Part shown: piece after piece, positions 38,601-50,817 of the stretch
Layout: every line of letters starts with the position of its first letter
Numbering within the stretch: the stretch's first letter is position 1
Source of the DNA: Anthopleura xanthogrammica
Taxonomy: Eukaryota; Cnidaria; Anthozoa; Actiniaria; Actiniidae
NCBI GenBank assembly: GCA_964019055.1
Contig: OZ025212.1
Location: forward strand, 1,890,657-1,954,656
Direction of reading: 5' to 3'
Length of the DNA stretch: 64,000 nt
Notes under the pieces: model-generated
What the model was told of the DNA's origin: nothing
What the model saw: only the letters and a program-made list of their open reading frames with translations
Database searches by the model: none
Translations under genes and position numbers: made by a program

Positions 38601-41600
38601 ATTTTGTAAAGGAGTTTAGAGCATTTGAGCTTCTTCGTAGTGGTAAGTCTTATCTTAGAGGATTATTTGTCTATTACTTGATTGTAGAAACAATTATCAA
38701 GTTTTTTCGCCAGTTTTCCTCTCTATCTTCAAGTGTTTGTAACTGGCCTATGGTGTAGTGGTGTCTGCACCAAGCATTATTTAGTAGAAGTCAATAAAAA
38801 AAATAGAAAACACGCGGGCGTCCTGTGTGCATTTATAAAGCATGCAAGGATTGGCATAATATGATAGAAGTGTTAGGAAAAGCACAAGGCGTAGTGGAGT
38901 GCTTCTCAACACTTCTCGAGTGTTCTGACAATCCCCAAGTGCTGCCTTTATAACATCACACAGCGCAGCAAGCAAGTTTTTTATTTCTTTTATAAAATAC
39001 AAATGTATGTGCATGCTGTGTTCTCATAATGCATGCTCCATAAACCAATCAGAATGGGAGATTTTATAATAAGTCTTATATCGTACAGACACTGACAAGC
39101 ATTTTTTTTATTCAATTTTGTGTAGGTCGAGATAGAACTAACTACTTGCTGGTCAAAGAGGCGAAGATCATTGCCATGACCTGTACCCATGCTGCTCTTA
39201 AACGAAGAGATTTGGTAGAACTTGGTTTCAAGGTATTCTTAACTTTATATATGAAAATCTCAGTTTGTATCTCAAAACTATTGAAATCATGATTCATTGT
39301 TTGGTCGTCCTTGTTTATACCTTGCCTCAAAGATCGCCAGCAAAGCAAAAAATTATACTCAAGTAAAAGACGCAAATGTTTTTGCGCATGATAAATGTTT
39401 TGTTTTTTTTTGCTCTATTTTAGTATGATAATGTCCTTATGGAAGAAGCAGCACAGATTTTGGAAATCGAAACCTTTATTCCACTGCTTTTACAGGTACT
39501 CGTTCATTACAGAATAACCATTGACAATGATTATCGTTATTGTAAGTTGTTGCTTCTACCTTTGTTGTTGTTGCTGTTCTTTTATTGTTGATTGCTGTCG
39601 TCTTTCTTGTTGTCATTCCTTGGATAAAGCTGGTGATGATCCCATGCTGGCACTTATTTTGGTTCACTGCTACCCTTTCTTTTTGTGATGTACTGATGTT
39701 TGTAGTCCAGATGATAGCCCTTCCTTTCCACTAGCACAGGCAGCCCAACAAAAGCACAGCGGTCAAAGGAGGGCCCAGCATCTGGACTATGATGTTTGTG
39801 ACTGGATGTTCTTAAGAGTGTGACCAGTCCCTGTATTTTTTCCTTGGTCACTTTTTGGTGTTTGCTCTTTCTTCAATTTGGCTGAGTATACTAACTAATC
39901 TTCGCTCGGCCAAATTAGCCAAAGCAAACAGGACACCACAAAGTGACCAAGGGAAATACAGGGACCGCTCGCAGTCTAGCCTCTCTCTCAATTTTCTGCT
40001 TTAACTTTCTTGATTTACAATTGTTGTTTAAAGAACCCCGAGGATGGTTATAACCGATTAAAACGTGTCGTGCTCATCGGTGATCACAACCAGGTATGTA
40101 ACACTTCTTGTTGCCATAGTAATCTTCAACAGCAACCTTAAGTGAGAAAAAATTGTAAAAACTCTTTTTCTTGTACCTTCTTGCTTAGCTTCCACCAGTC
40201 ATCAAGAACATGGCTTTCCAGAAATTCTCCAACATGGAGCAGTCATTGTTCACTCGTTTTGTTCGCCTTGGTGTCACTACTGTCCAGTTAGACGCGCAGG
40301 GACGTGCTAGACCCAGGTAACCCAGGCATTTTATGTTTGATTTCAAATATAAATCTCTTGCACGTGATGTCAAAGCAGCTCAATTTGGAGGACAAAACAA
40401 AAAAATTTCAATCTCCTGAGAATTAGAAGCCTATTGTTTGGTCTTCCAAATTGAGCTGCAATCTGAGGTGCTGCAAGGGGTTTATGGTTGTCTTATTTAC
40501 ATGCAAACCTGATGCCAATGAAAGGGAATAATTTATTCAGTGTTGACTGAAGAATGACTAACTTATATTTCCCTTCACAGTCTATGTAACCTATATAACT
40601 GGCGCTACAAGAACCTAGGTAATCTACCGCATGTGTTAACATGGCCAGAGTATTGCGTAGAGAATCCTGGATTCCACTTCGACTACCAGTTGATAGACGT
40701 TCAGAACTTCAATGGTGTTGGGGAATCAGAACCTAACCCTTACTTTTACCAGGTTTGTATTGTTAAACCGTCCTGGAGGTGGTGCGGTAATGCGGGCAAC
40801 AAAATCGTGTAACTTGTCGCGCAACTTTGTTGTTTGCCGTTTCAAGTTCCAGTGTGAGTGATTTTGCCACTCTACACACAGCAAGATTCGGGTTTGTTGC
40901 AAAAGGTAGAGAGAATTTCTTTTTCGTGCAAAGAACATTTGCTGGCAAGACGAACAACATTTGCTCTGAAATCTGCAGGACAAGAGTTGCACGATTCTGT
41001 TTCTCAAATTACGGCGCAGACACACAGTGCATCATTGCACGCAATATTGCAGGCAATGTTGCAGAAGTGGGATCGTTTTCTACTTCAGCAACATTGCGTG
41101 CAACAAATTAAGTCGTGTGACATGGCTCGCAACATTGATTGCCTGCAACATTGCGTACAATGTTGCGCCATGTGTTCGTAGCTTTATCGCACCAACAGAT
41201 TTTGCAGAACTGTGAAATTTATGTGGTATGTTCTCACATTAGGAAATCCTGGCTTAATAAATAATAATGAACTTTAAACTTCTTTAATCATCCAAATAAT
41301 AATGCACAATAGGCCTGAGACAAGGTCTAGTTTAGTGACTTTGTCTCATTCAATATTCACTGTGCAAAGAGTCAATCAGCTTGTCGCCTTTCTGAACTTG
41401 ATGATAGTGTTCATGAAAGTGAATCAAGCTGATACAAAATTAGTGATGGAAATACCTTTTGTAAATAACTGTTGAGAAATAGCTAGAAAAAATGTTGATT
41501 AAATTACAAAGTGCAGACTTTAAGTTAACATGTCTCAAAAAATAGTATCATTACCCAGGTGATTATAGAAAATAACGTGAACAGATTGGTCGAGAACTTG

Positions 41601-44532
41601 GTCGAGAACTTAGGTGAATATAGGATTGCGCGCACTGATTGGTCGAGAACTTAGGTGAATATAGGATTGCGCGCGCTTCGTTTGTTGATAGGAGTCTCTT
41701 CCAAAATACGAAAAATATCTACATTTTAGAAATAAATCGATGTTTTCGAATAATCATTTGTGTAATGATACTACAACATTATTCACCTCAGTCTCGGTGA
41801 TCATCGGTGAATATTTGCCTCGCGGATCGGTGAATATTCACCGATAATCACCTCGACTTCGTTGGATAATCGTTAAATATTCTGACCTCCCCTTCCTCTT
41901 TTCAATTCGATAGAACCTTGGCGAAGCAGAATATTCTGTGGCTATATTCATGTACATGCGTCTGATTGGAATACCTGCAGAAAAGATAGCGATCTTGACA
42001 ACATACAATGGACAAAAACACTTGATCAGAGATGTTATCAACCAGAGATGTGCAAACAACCCATTGATTGGAAGACCTAGCAAGGTATGGAACACCTTGT
42101 GTTATTGATGGTCATGTGCATTGACTGCGATAATATTTCCCTAGAGGTGGTGGTGGTGGTGGTCAGTCATATAATTATTTGCACAATAGGCCTGAGGCAT
42201 GGTCCAGTTTAGTGACTTTGTCTCATTCAATATTCACTGTGCAAAGAGTCAAGTCAGCTTGTCGCCTTTCTGAACTTGATAATAGTGTTCATGAAAGTGA
42301 ATCAAGCTGATACAGAAATTTCTACATTTCATCCTCTTCAATTTTAAAGTCGTATGATGTGGTGGTTGGTTTTCTGCTGCGGCTACAAGCAGATTCTGAA
42401 GGTAGTGGTAGTGTGTGTGAGTGAAAAGTGTCCCCAATTAGTGCGAAAGTGCTAGAAAGACTAGACACTTAAATAACTGAGAGATTTATTTTATTTTATT
42501 CTAGTTGAAAGGAATTCAGGCAAAACATCATTCATCTTTCCCCATCTTCTCTCTTCCAGGTCACCACAGTAGATCGTTACCAAGGACAACAAAACGATTA
42601 CATCATCCTGTCCCTGGTCCGTACCCGGGCTGTTGGTCACCTTAGAGACGTTCGTCGTCTCGTCGTTGCTATGTCACGTGCCAGACTTGGTCTCTATATC
42701 TTGGCGCGTGTGGAGCTGTTCAAAAACTGCTTTGAGCTCAGCCCAGCCTTTAACCAGGTAAAATGCTCTAATCAGTCGTCCTCTGCTCATCATTGTCCAT
42801 AGGCTCCAGTGCTTCTTGGTTGGCTTCCAGCCTCACGCTCTTTGGCGCCTTTGACCCACTTGATAAAACAACTAATAGATCAAATTAGAATTTAGAAATT
42901 GATTTTTGTGGAGGGAGGAAATCCGGAGAACCCGGAGAAAAACCCTCGAAGCACAGGAGAGAACTAACAAACAACTCTACTCACGTCGACGCCGAGTCCA
43001 GCGGGACTCAAACCCGGGCCACATTGGTGAGAGACAACGTATAAGCAGCGCGCACGCCACCTGTGCTATCCTTGTTTTATTTTAGTTCAAGAATAAACTG
43101 AGTTTTTTTTTCATTTCATAGCTCACCCAGCGACCATTACAGCTTTATTTAGCACCGCACGAGAGGTACCCATCGGACAGAAGGGTAAGTATGTATGGAG
43201 GGACGACTGGCTGAATCAAAATCCTGTGCATACCTGAGAGTTTCGACTCCTGAAGAATGGAACCTTGTCCCTTTATTTGTTTCTGATTTTGGGGACCCAA
43301 TTTGGGATGAAGGGATGACGAGAAGAATAGATAAAAACAATGAATGAAGGCAAATGAATGAATAAAGGAATGAAAGCTGATAAAGAAATTACAGATTACG
43401 TGAATGAATTAAAATAATGAACAAGTGCGCAAAAAAATGGATATAATAATATACCTGTTTGAACGATTCGACAGAGAGCTAGTTGAATATTTACTTCTTG
43501 AATGATGACCTCTGATTCTGGTGTTGTTCATAACAGGTAGGAACACCTCCCACTGGCCATCCGTTGATCATCACAGACATGATTCACATGCACCGCTTTG
43601 TCTATGACTTCTATCAGGATCATGTTAGAGAGCTGCAAGCACAGTCACAGGTAAGGGTTCCAAAAAATCTACGGTCCCCTTCAGGGGCGGGTCCAGGATC
43701 TTCTTCAGGGAGGGGGGAGGGGTTGCTGAGTTGGAAGCTGGGCACCCACACGAGAAAAACGCCAAAACAAAACAAAAAAACCCGATATCATCGAATAAAG
43801 AGAAAATTATTACGTATTGGATATCTTCAAGGCTTCAATAGGGGCACAACGTCAATCGACTCAGGGATATGTGCGCACCCATTAGAATCAAACGAAAAAC
43901 ATCTCGTATTGGATATCTACACTAAAGTAGGGGAATAAGGTCGACCCAGGGTGCGCAGTTTGATTCGAATGGGTGCGCACCCATCCCTGAGTCGACCCCT
44001 CTGCACCCCTCCCATGGATCCGCCCCTGCCCTTCACAGTTCCCGGTGCTATCTTGAAAAGTAGTCGTGTGTTTGCATCGAAGCAAGACATGTGAATAATT
44101 GTCCAAGGTGTTAAAAAAGGGTCTCTATCATTGCAGGGTCACTTACTGATTAAGTCACTGAACAATGTGCTGTAAAACTAGTTGCTTGTACCTTGATCAG
44201 TCTTCTTGTGAGGTTTGAGTGGGGTTTGAGGCAGTAAAATCTGTGGTCTTGATACGTGTTCGCTATGTTTCCCGCCTATTATTCGAACATGCGCAGTGCG
44301 TTTTTCCACCACTAGTTAGATATTTATGGATTTATATTAATATTTATTGTATTCCTCTTTGTATGTATAGCATGCAGTCAAGACAACCGGTGCCATTCCA
44401 CAACCACCAAAACAAAACGAGCAGACAGAAGAATCATTGAAAGAAGACACAGAAATGGCAGAACCGAAGAAAGACGATAGTCCAAAAGAGGAGTCAGGCA
44501 CTCTCATTGTTAACGAAGTAGCTGAGGACTAA
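17662..44532 (+). CDS. AQR: Aquarius (AQR/IBP160) intron-binding spliceosomal helicase
   Basis: A spliceosomal SF1-type helicase that binds the intron upstream of the branch site; in mammals it also links splicing to assembly of intron-encoded snoRNPs. I traced 52 exons with GT-AG junctions, in frame, 1423 aa (human 1485). First exons 17662-17727, 18111-18164, 18642-18682, 18966-19001, 19257-19302; last exons 42560-42757, 43122-43184, 43537-43650, 44371-44532. The N-terminal half is the armadillo-like region ([16 protein letters not shown]). Helicase motifs: Walker A GPPGTGKT (815-822, exon 32982-33092), motif II MEEAAQ (exon 39424-39495), and motifs [17 protein letters not shown] and AMSRARLG (exon 42560-42757). 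The acidic, low-complexity C-terminus is short, as is usual in this family. Introns carry many mobile elements and five snoRNA-like repeats. Confidence 0.96.
18731..18856. repeat. fold-back element, GACCCCTTGC family, copy 3
   Basis: Starts GACCCCTTGCTCATGACG and contains CAATTTGGAGGACAAAACAA with its inverted partner; the right terminus has decayed. In an AQR intron. Confidence 0.65.
19625..19820. repeat. fold-back element, AGTCCCCTTCACAG family, copy
   Basis: Left end TAGTCCCCTTGACAGTCCC, right end GAGGGGGACTATAAC. Inverted arms carry GCATTGAAGCGAGACA and TGTCTCGCTTCGATGC. The loop again reads AATAGTTGTCCAATGTGTTA. In an AQR intron. Confidence 0.75.
19860..19918. repeat. poly-T / TA low-complexity run
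   Basis: A long T run is interrupted by TATATATATATA. It may stretch the polypyrimidine tract of the intron, but the AQR acceptor is further on, at 19985. Confidence 0.8.
20594..20825. repeat. fold-back element with CAGCCATTCTTAGACAC ends
   Basis: Left end ACAGCCATTCTTAGACAC, right end GTGTCTGAGAATGGCTGT, perfectly or nearly inverted. Inner arms GACGTCAATCAAAGCGTTTC and TTTTGATTGACGTC also pair. A diverged relative is at 31616-31800. In an AQR intron. Confidence 0.75.
22018..22130. repeat. half copy of AGTCCCCTTCACAG fold-back element
   Basis: Carries the loop word CCAAGGTGTTAAAA and the right arm GGCACGGCTACCTTCGAGAT ending GTGAAGGGGACTACT. The left arm is missing. In an AQR intron. Confidence 0.6.
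25376..25456. repeat. short fold-back, ACTGCCGCCAGTCAAA type, copy 1
   Basis: TTTTTCACTGCCGCCAGTCA pairs with ATTGACGGCAGCAAAAAAC-like sequence across an ATAAAAGGTTCTGACTAATT loop. Relatives are at 35352-35440 and 46915-47000. Confidence 0.6.
27367..27556. repeat. fold-back element, AGTCCCCTTCACAG family, copy
   Basis: Arms CCCTGCACTATCTTGAAAGG and CCTTTCAAGATGGTGCAGGG are inverted with one mismatch. The outermost GTCCCC bases are lost on both sides. In an AQR intron. Confidence 0.7.
27948..28044. repeat. internally deleted AGTCCCCTTCACAG element
   Basis: Both ends of the family are present (CCTGTGCCATCCTGAAAGG and CACGATGGCATAGGGAACTG), but the middle is deleted to about 100 bp. Confidence 0.6.
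28541..28867. repeat. minisatellite, about 20-bp unit
   Basis: About sixteen tandem copies of a unit close to GGATGGTCAGTGAGGTGCAG with alternating GATGATCAG and GATGGTCAG variants. It lies in the AQR intron between exons 28372-28469 and 28944-29016. The open frame across it is an artefact of the repeat. Confidence 0.9.
29695..29964 (+). repeat. tRNA-derived SINE with intact A and B boxes
   Basis: The head has an A-box-like TAGCTCAGTTGATAAGAGC and a B-box-like GGTTCTAGTCC at tRNA spacing, but no intact CCA-proximal acceptor stem. The body contains GGTGCTACCTTCGTAATTAC and CACCTTGAGACGTT, and the tail is a run of TTGA repeats. It is inserted in an AQR intron in the sense direction. This is a SINE family separate from the one at 42895. 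Confidence 0.75.
30214..30317. repeat. fold-back element, GACCCCTTGC family, copy 4
   Basis: Left end is abridged to TAGACCCTGGAGGACAAAAC, right end is intact GTGCTGCAAGGGGTCTA. In an AQR intron. Confidence 0.6.
30893..31130. repeat. inverted-repeat element with GCTGTGTGCAGTTATAAAGC ends, copy 1
   Basis: GTGCAGTTATAAAGCATGCA on the left pairs with GTGCTTTGTAACTTCACACA on the right. The middle has AGTGCTTCTCAACACTTCTT and its inverse. A second copy is at 38806-39010, both in AQR introns. Confidence 0.65.
31261..31601. repeat. 95-bp direct repeats flanking a perfect hairpin
   Basis: Two near-identical 95-base segments (31261-31355 and 31507-31601, beginning TTCATGGGAAGTTTT) flank a hairpin at 31361-31430 whose arms ATTACCTCAACAATATGTCA and TGACATATTGTTGAGGTAAT match perfectly. 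In the AQR intron after exon 31191-31231. Confidence 0.8.
31616..31800. repeat. diverged relative of the fold-back at 20594
   Basis: Shares GTTTCCATGATATTGTCAGA and TTGATTGACATCCCCC with the inner arms of the element at 20594-20825. Ends are decayed. Confidence 0.45.
32640..32945. repeat. CCAT tetranucleotide microsatellite
   Basis: Dense tandem CCAT/CATC units with CCGT variants, densest at 32708-32822, in the AQR intron before the Walker A exon. The Ser/Ile/His/Pro-rich open frame across it is an artefact. Confidence 0.9.
33146..33283 (+). ncRNA. H/ACA snoRNA-like element, copy 1 (AQR intron)
   Basis: About 138 nt, sense to AQR, in the intron between exons 32982-33092 and 33798-33907. Hairpin 1 is closed by TGCACA/TGTGCA and has an upper stem GAGACA with TGTCCC (one mismatch in this copy). 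Hairpin 2 is closed by CAGCTTG/CAAGCTG, with an upper stem CTTTCTGAAC/GTTCATGAAAG containing one bulge. An ACA follows two bases after the last stem and three bases from the end (CTGGAACAAAA). The distance from the upper stem of hairpin 2 to ACA is 14 nt, as in H/ACA guides. No strict ANANNA hinge is present, so the call is not certain. Confidence 0.58.
34267..34474. mobile_element. MITE with TATAGACCCTTTTCAAATATGG ends
   Basis: Left end TATAGACCCTTTTCAAATAT, right end ATATTTGAAAAGGGTCTATA, a perfect 20-base inverted repeat bordered by TA. Subterminal CATAGATTCC and TGTCTATGATG also pair. In an AQR intron. Confidence 0.8.
35352..35440. repeat. short fold-back, ACTGCCGCCAGTCAAA type, copy 2
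   Basis: TTTTTTCACTGCCGCC is followed by a triplicated AAAAATCAAA-type motif, then GGTACTGACTGATTAATTTC and TTGACAATAGCAAAACAA. Diverged copy of 25376-25456. Confidence 0.5.
36451..36632. repeat. fold-back element with TTGATTGACAGCAG arms, copy 2
   Basis: Ends TTACCACTGTTTTCATTGCT and AGCAATGAAAACAGGGGTAA are inverted. Inner CTGCTGTCAATCAAAC pairs with CTGATTGACAGCAG. Close relative of 10565-10752, and lies in an AQR intron. Confidence 0.75.
37529..37564. repeat. perfect 36-bp palindrome
   Basis: CTAAGGCTTCATGACTGG is followed at once by its exact reverse complement, with no spacer. In the AQR intron after exon 37436-37483, close to its 5' splice site. Confidence 0.9.
37755..37892 (+). ncRNA. 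H/ACA snoRNA-like element, copy 2 (AQR intron)
   Basis: Same two-hairpin fold as the element at 33146. The apical part of hairpin 1 is different (GGGACATGGACTTGTCTGAT), but the stem is kept: GGGACA pairs with TGTCTC through a G-U. Hairpin 2 is unchanged. The end reads CTGCGACAAAC, so the ACA is kept although the two preceding bases differ. Sense to AQR, intron between exons 37436-37483 and 38286-38327. Confidence 0.58.
38393..38530 (+). ncRNA. H/ACA snoRNA-like element, copy 3 (AQR intron)
   Basis: Full-length copy in the short intron between exons 38286-38327 and 38612-38642. Stems are intact. The changes in hairpin 2 fall in the loop (TTGATAATAG) and at the bulged base (GTTCAAGAAAG). The end CTGATACAAAA keeps ACA. 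Only about 80 bases separate it from the next exon. Confidence 0.58.
38806..39012. repeat. inverted-repeat element with GCTGTGTGCAGTTATAAAGC ends, copy 2
   Basis: Left TGTGCATTTATAAAGCATGC and right GCTGCCTTTATAACATCACA pair over a central AGTGCTTCTCAACACTTCTC region. Relative of 30893-31130. In an AQR intron. Confidence 0.65.
39812..39975. repeat. inverted repeat with CAGTCCCTGTATTT arms
   Basis: CAGTCCCTGTATTTTTTCCT on the left pairs with AGGGAAATACAGGGACC on the right; inner CTTGGTCACTTTTTGGTGT pairs with ACACCACAAAGTGACCAAG. In the AQR intron before exon 40034-40093. Confidence 0.7.
40353..40485. repeat. fold-back element, GACCCCTTGC family, copy 5
   Basis: Carries GCAGCTCAATTTGGAGGACA and CCAAATTGAGCTGCAATCTG in inverted orientation, with GTGCTGCAAGGGGTTTA at the right end. 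In an AQR intron. Confidence 0.65.
41020..41180. repeat. repeat with CTACTTCAGCAACATTGC core
   Basis: GTTTTCTACTTCAGCAACAT, GACATGGCTCGCAACATTGA and CCTGCAACATTGCG match 4640-4760 closely. In the AQR intron after exon 40581-40752. Confidence 0.6.
41303..41439 (+). ncRNA. H/ACA snoRNA-like element, copy 4 (AQR intron)
   Basis: In this copy the upper stem of hairpin 1 is the best paired: GAGACAAGGTC against GACTTTGTCTC, 11 bp with one G-U. The hinge is one base shorter (GTCAATCAGC). Hairpin 2 and the end CTGATACAAAA are as in copy 3. Sense to AQR, intron between exons 40581-40752 and 41914-42084. Confidence 0.6.
41556..41870. repeat. AGGTGATTAT / ATAATCACCT inverted-repeat element, copy 1
   Basis: Starts CAGGTGATTATAGAAAATAA and ends near GATAATCACCTCG. 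Internal features are GATTGGTCGAGAACTTAGG repeats and a palindromic CGGTGAATATTCACCG. Shares its ends and core with 56820-57146, and a core fragment lies at 48615-48660. In an AQR intron. Confidence 0.65.
42180..42317 (+). ncRNA. H/ACA snoRNA-like element, copy 5 (AQR intron)
   Basis: Upper stem of hairpin 1 reads GAGGCA against TGTCTC, pairing kept by a G-U. Hairpin 2 stems are unchanged, with an A in the loop. The end reads CTGATACAGAA with ACA in the fixed place. Sense to AQR, intron between exons 41914-42084 and 42560-42757. Confidence 0.58.
42895..43076 (-). repeat. tRNA-derived SINE, most complete copy
   Basis: Read on the minus strand it has an A-box-like TAGCACAGGTGG and a B-box-like GGTTTGAGTCCCG at tRNA spacing, followed by GTGCTTCGAGGGTTTTTCTC and TTTCCTCCCTCCACAAAAA. 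Fragments of the same family lie at 4785, 12590, 13262, 13985, 21602, 28150, 44770, 60553 and 62870. Confidence 0.75.
43682..44028. mobile_element. MITE with CAGGGGCGGRTCCAGG ends, nested
   Basis: Left end CAGGGGCGGGTCCAGG, right end CCATGGATCCGCCCCTG, flanked on both sides by CCCTT (43677-43681 and 44029-44033), a 5-bp target duplication. It is inserted into an AGTCCCCTTCACAG fold-back element, whose remainder continues to 44150. In the last AQR intron. Confidence 0.7.
44029..44150. repeat. remnant of AGTCCCCTTCACAG element split by the nested MITE
   Basis: CCCTTCACAGTTCCCGGTGC and TCTTGAAAAGTAGTCGTG match the left arm of 2753-2967. The loop word TGTCCAAGGTGTTAAAAAAG follows; the right arm is truncated. 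Confidence 0.6.
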
Positions 44533-44949
44533 CTTCCGTGATTTTGAAAATAGTTTCATAAATGTGAATCCTTTTTATACCGACAAACCAAAAACTTTGT
44601 GCAAATAAACACGTATTCATGTATAATAATGACTGATATTAAAAAGAAAGTTCATGATGTATTAAAGGCATTCTGTTAAAACCGGGTCTCATATGAAGCA
44701 ACTGCATAGAAATTTAAGAAATAAAAAAATAGTCTTTGTTATCCTAGCTAACCGTTGGCCCTCACTGGAAAATTGCAAAGGACTGAAAAAACCTGAAAAA
44801 AAACCCTTGAAGCAAGCGGGAGTGTGGGAGGAGAGTGGTGCTTCTGTATCCCGAGATTATTCTCGGGATGAGTTCGGATTAGTTCGGAGTGGTCGGAGCG
44901 CAATCGGCGAGATCGGAGCGCATATATTGCGTTCGCCTGTTGATCGGAA
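44533..44949. promoter_or_regulatory. AQR 3' end and KAT5 promoter region
   Basis: Only 417 bp separate the AQR stop codon from the KAT5 start. AATAAA at 44604-44609 is a good AQR poly(A) signal, leaving about 340 bp for the KAT5 promoter and 5' untranslated region. A SINE fragment occupies about 44770-44815. GC-rich, CpG-containing sequence at 44880-44950 is the most promoter-like part. Confidence 0.6.
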
Positions 44950-49241
<4,292 letters not shown>

Positions 49242-50817
49242 TAACAGAACCAGTGTGGCAGTGTAAGTGAATCTAGATTACATATAAATATTCTGACCAA
49301 TAAATCCTGAAAAGCATCATAGGCTAACTAAAGGCTCTGCTCGCAACAAATTTTCTTTGTTCTAATCAAGAAAATATATGTTGTGCAGTGGTAATTACAA
49401 ACAGCATTTGCTGACAGTGCAGCTTGCAATGAAACATTACATGAGGAGTTCCACAACTTTGCCGCACATACTATATCACGCAAAAGGTCTGATTGCTTTA
49501 GGCCCCATTTACACAGACCTGCACGGTTTCATTTGAACATGGTTTCATGAGCATGAAACTGGGTTGAAAACGATACAGTTACAGGGCGTTTACATGAGAA
49601 TGGTATATAAAGTATTAGTTCGGACAGCATTTTCAAAACATCATGGTTTCATTACATATTCAATCAATGTCGTGTAAACACAAGGTGTAACTGAGTAGAA
49701 AATAACAGTGCCTTGGTACAAGGTATGATCAAATCAGTAGAACTATAAAAATATCATAGCTGAAACCAAGTGCCAATATTTTGGTTTATAAAAGAGAGCA
49801 CTTTCCTACTTTTGTGCTATCTCTAATAGTAGCTTGACCAATTAGAATGCGATAGTCCATCCTGAACCTCCCTTTGTTTATACTGAATGCTTGTTTACTT
49901 TTCCTATCTGATTACCAGCAGTCCATGCACACATTATGTAGGGTTTTCATCAATAATTGGTGGTCTAGGCCTTGGAATTTTATTTTTGAAATAATGCTCC
50001 TTCGCAGGTGTCGACTTCTCTAGTATCTTTTTGTTGTATTTCTTATCTGGGCTTCCTATTGCAAGTGAAGACTTTTCACTTTTAGCATGAAATATTAAGA
50101 GATTTCTGTTGATGAGGCCAACTAGCCAGGAATTAATAAATACTAATTTTCAAAAACTTACCTTGAAAATAAATAAATTTTTTTTTTTACGAAATGTACT
50201 CACTAAAGTCAAGATATCAACCAATGATTGATTTCCAGTTTCCAAACAGATTATTTGTGTAAATAATCATTTTTTTTTGTAAATACTGTACTAAATTCCA
50301 TGTATATAATTATAAAACACAAAATGCTTGTAACATTTATTTATTAAAATATTCTGAAATCCTCAATAGAATCCCTGGATTATTGTGTACATTATCTTTC
50401 TAATATCTTCACTATTCACCCTATCTAAAAGAGTGTAGATACTTCCTCTGTAAAATATTGCAAAAGTTACTCTCTCCGCAAAAATCAACTTCTAGTATTC
50501 AAATTCTAGTAACCCTACCAAATTGTATAGGCTTTTTTCATGAAGTATCCACAAGAATAGCAAGTCCATCCCTGAAAAAAATCCCAACTTGTCAACGGCG
50601 TCCACAAGGGAATTAAAGACCCTGACTAATGAGGGGAAAGTGCTGGGTTCTTTCAGAATATTTATGCCCCAGCCAAGAGTGGATCCACTGGGGCTGGATT
50701 GGGTGGAAAAATAATACCAAAGAATATAAAGATGGTATTTGATGCTTTTGTAAGTAACAGCGGACGCACCCCGTGCAACTTTTGCAAAATTTGCATACTT
50801 TTATGCACTGGCCGAAA
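49242..50817. other. KAT5 3' region and spacer to the NLR gene
   Basis: No supported coding sequence. AATAAA at 49299-49304, 58 bp after the KAT5 stop, is the likely poly(A) signal. A decayed inverted element lies around 49500-49690 (GGCCCCATTTACACAGACC), similar in type to 59739-59962. The remainder is AT-rich without recognisable structure. Confidence 0.55.

Larger units (their letters stand above)
28944..42084 (+). other. AQR: AQR exon list, exons 26-48
   Basis: Exons: 28944-29016, 29094-29200, 29522-29581, 30065-30174, 30519-30609, 31191-31231, 31869-32006, 32413-32482, 32982-33092, 33798-33907, 34913-34979, 35541-35609, 35904-35948, 36825-36890, 37436-37483, 38286-38327, 38612-38642, 39126-39232, 39424-39495, 40034-40093, 40189-40316, 40581-40752, 41914-42084. 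The helicase core begins in exon 32413-32482 ([15 protein letters not shown]). Several acceptors have weak polypyrimidine tracts (for example TTTAAAG before 40034). Confidence 0.88.
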
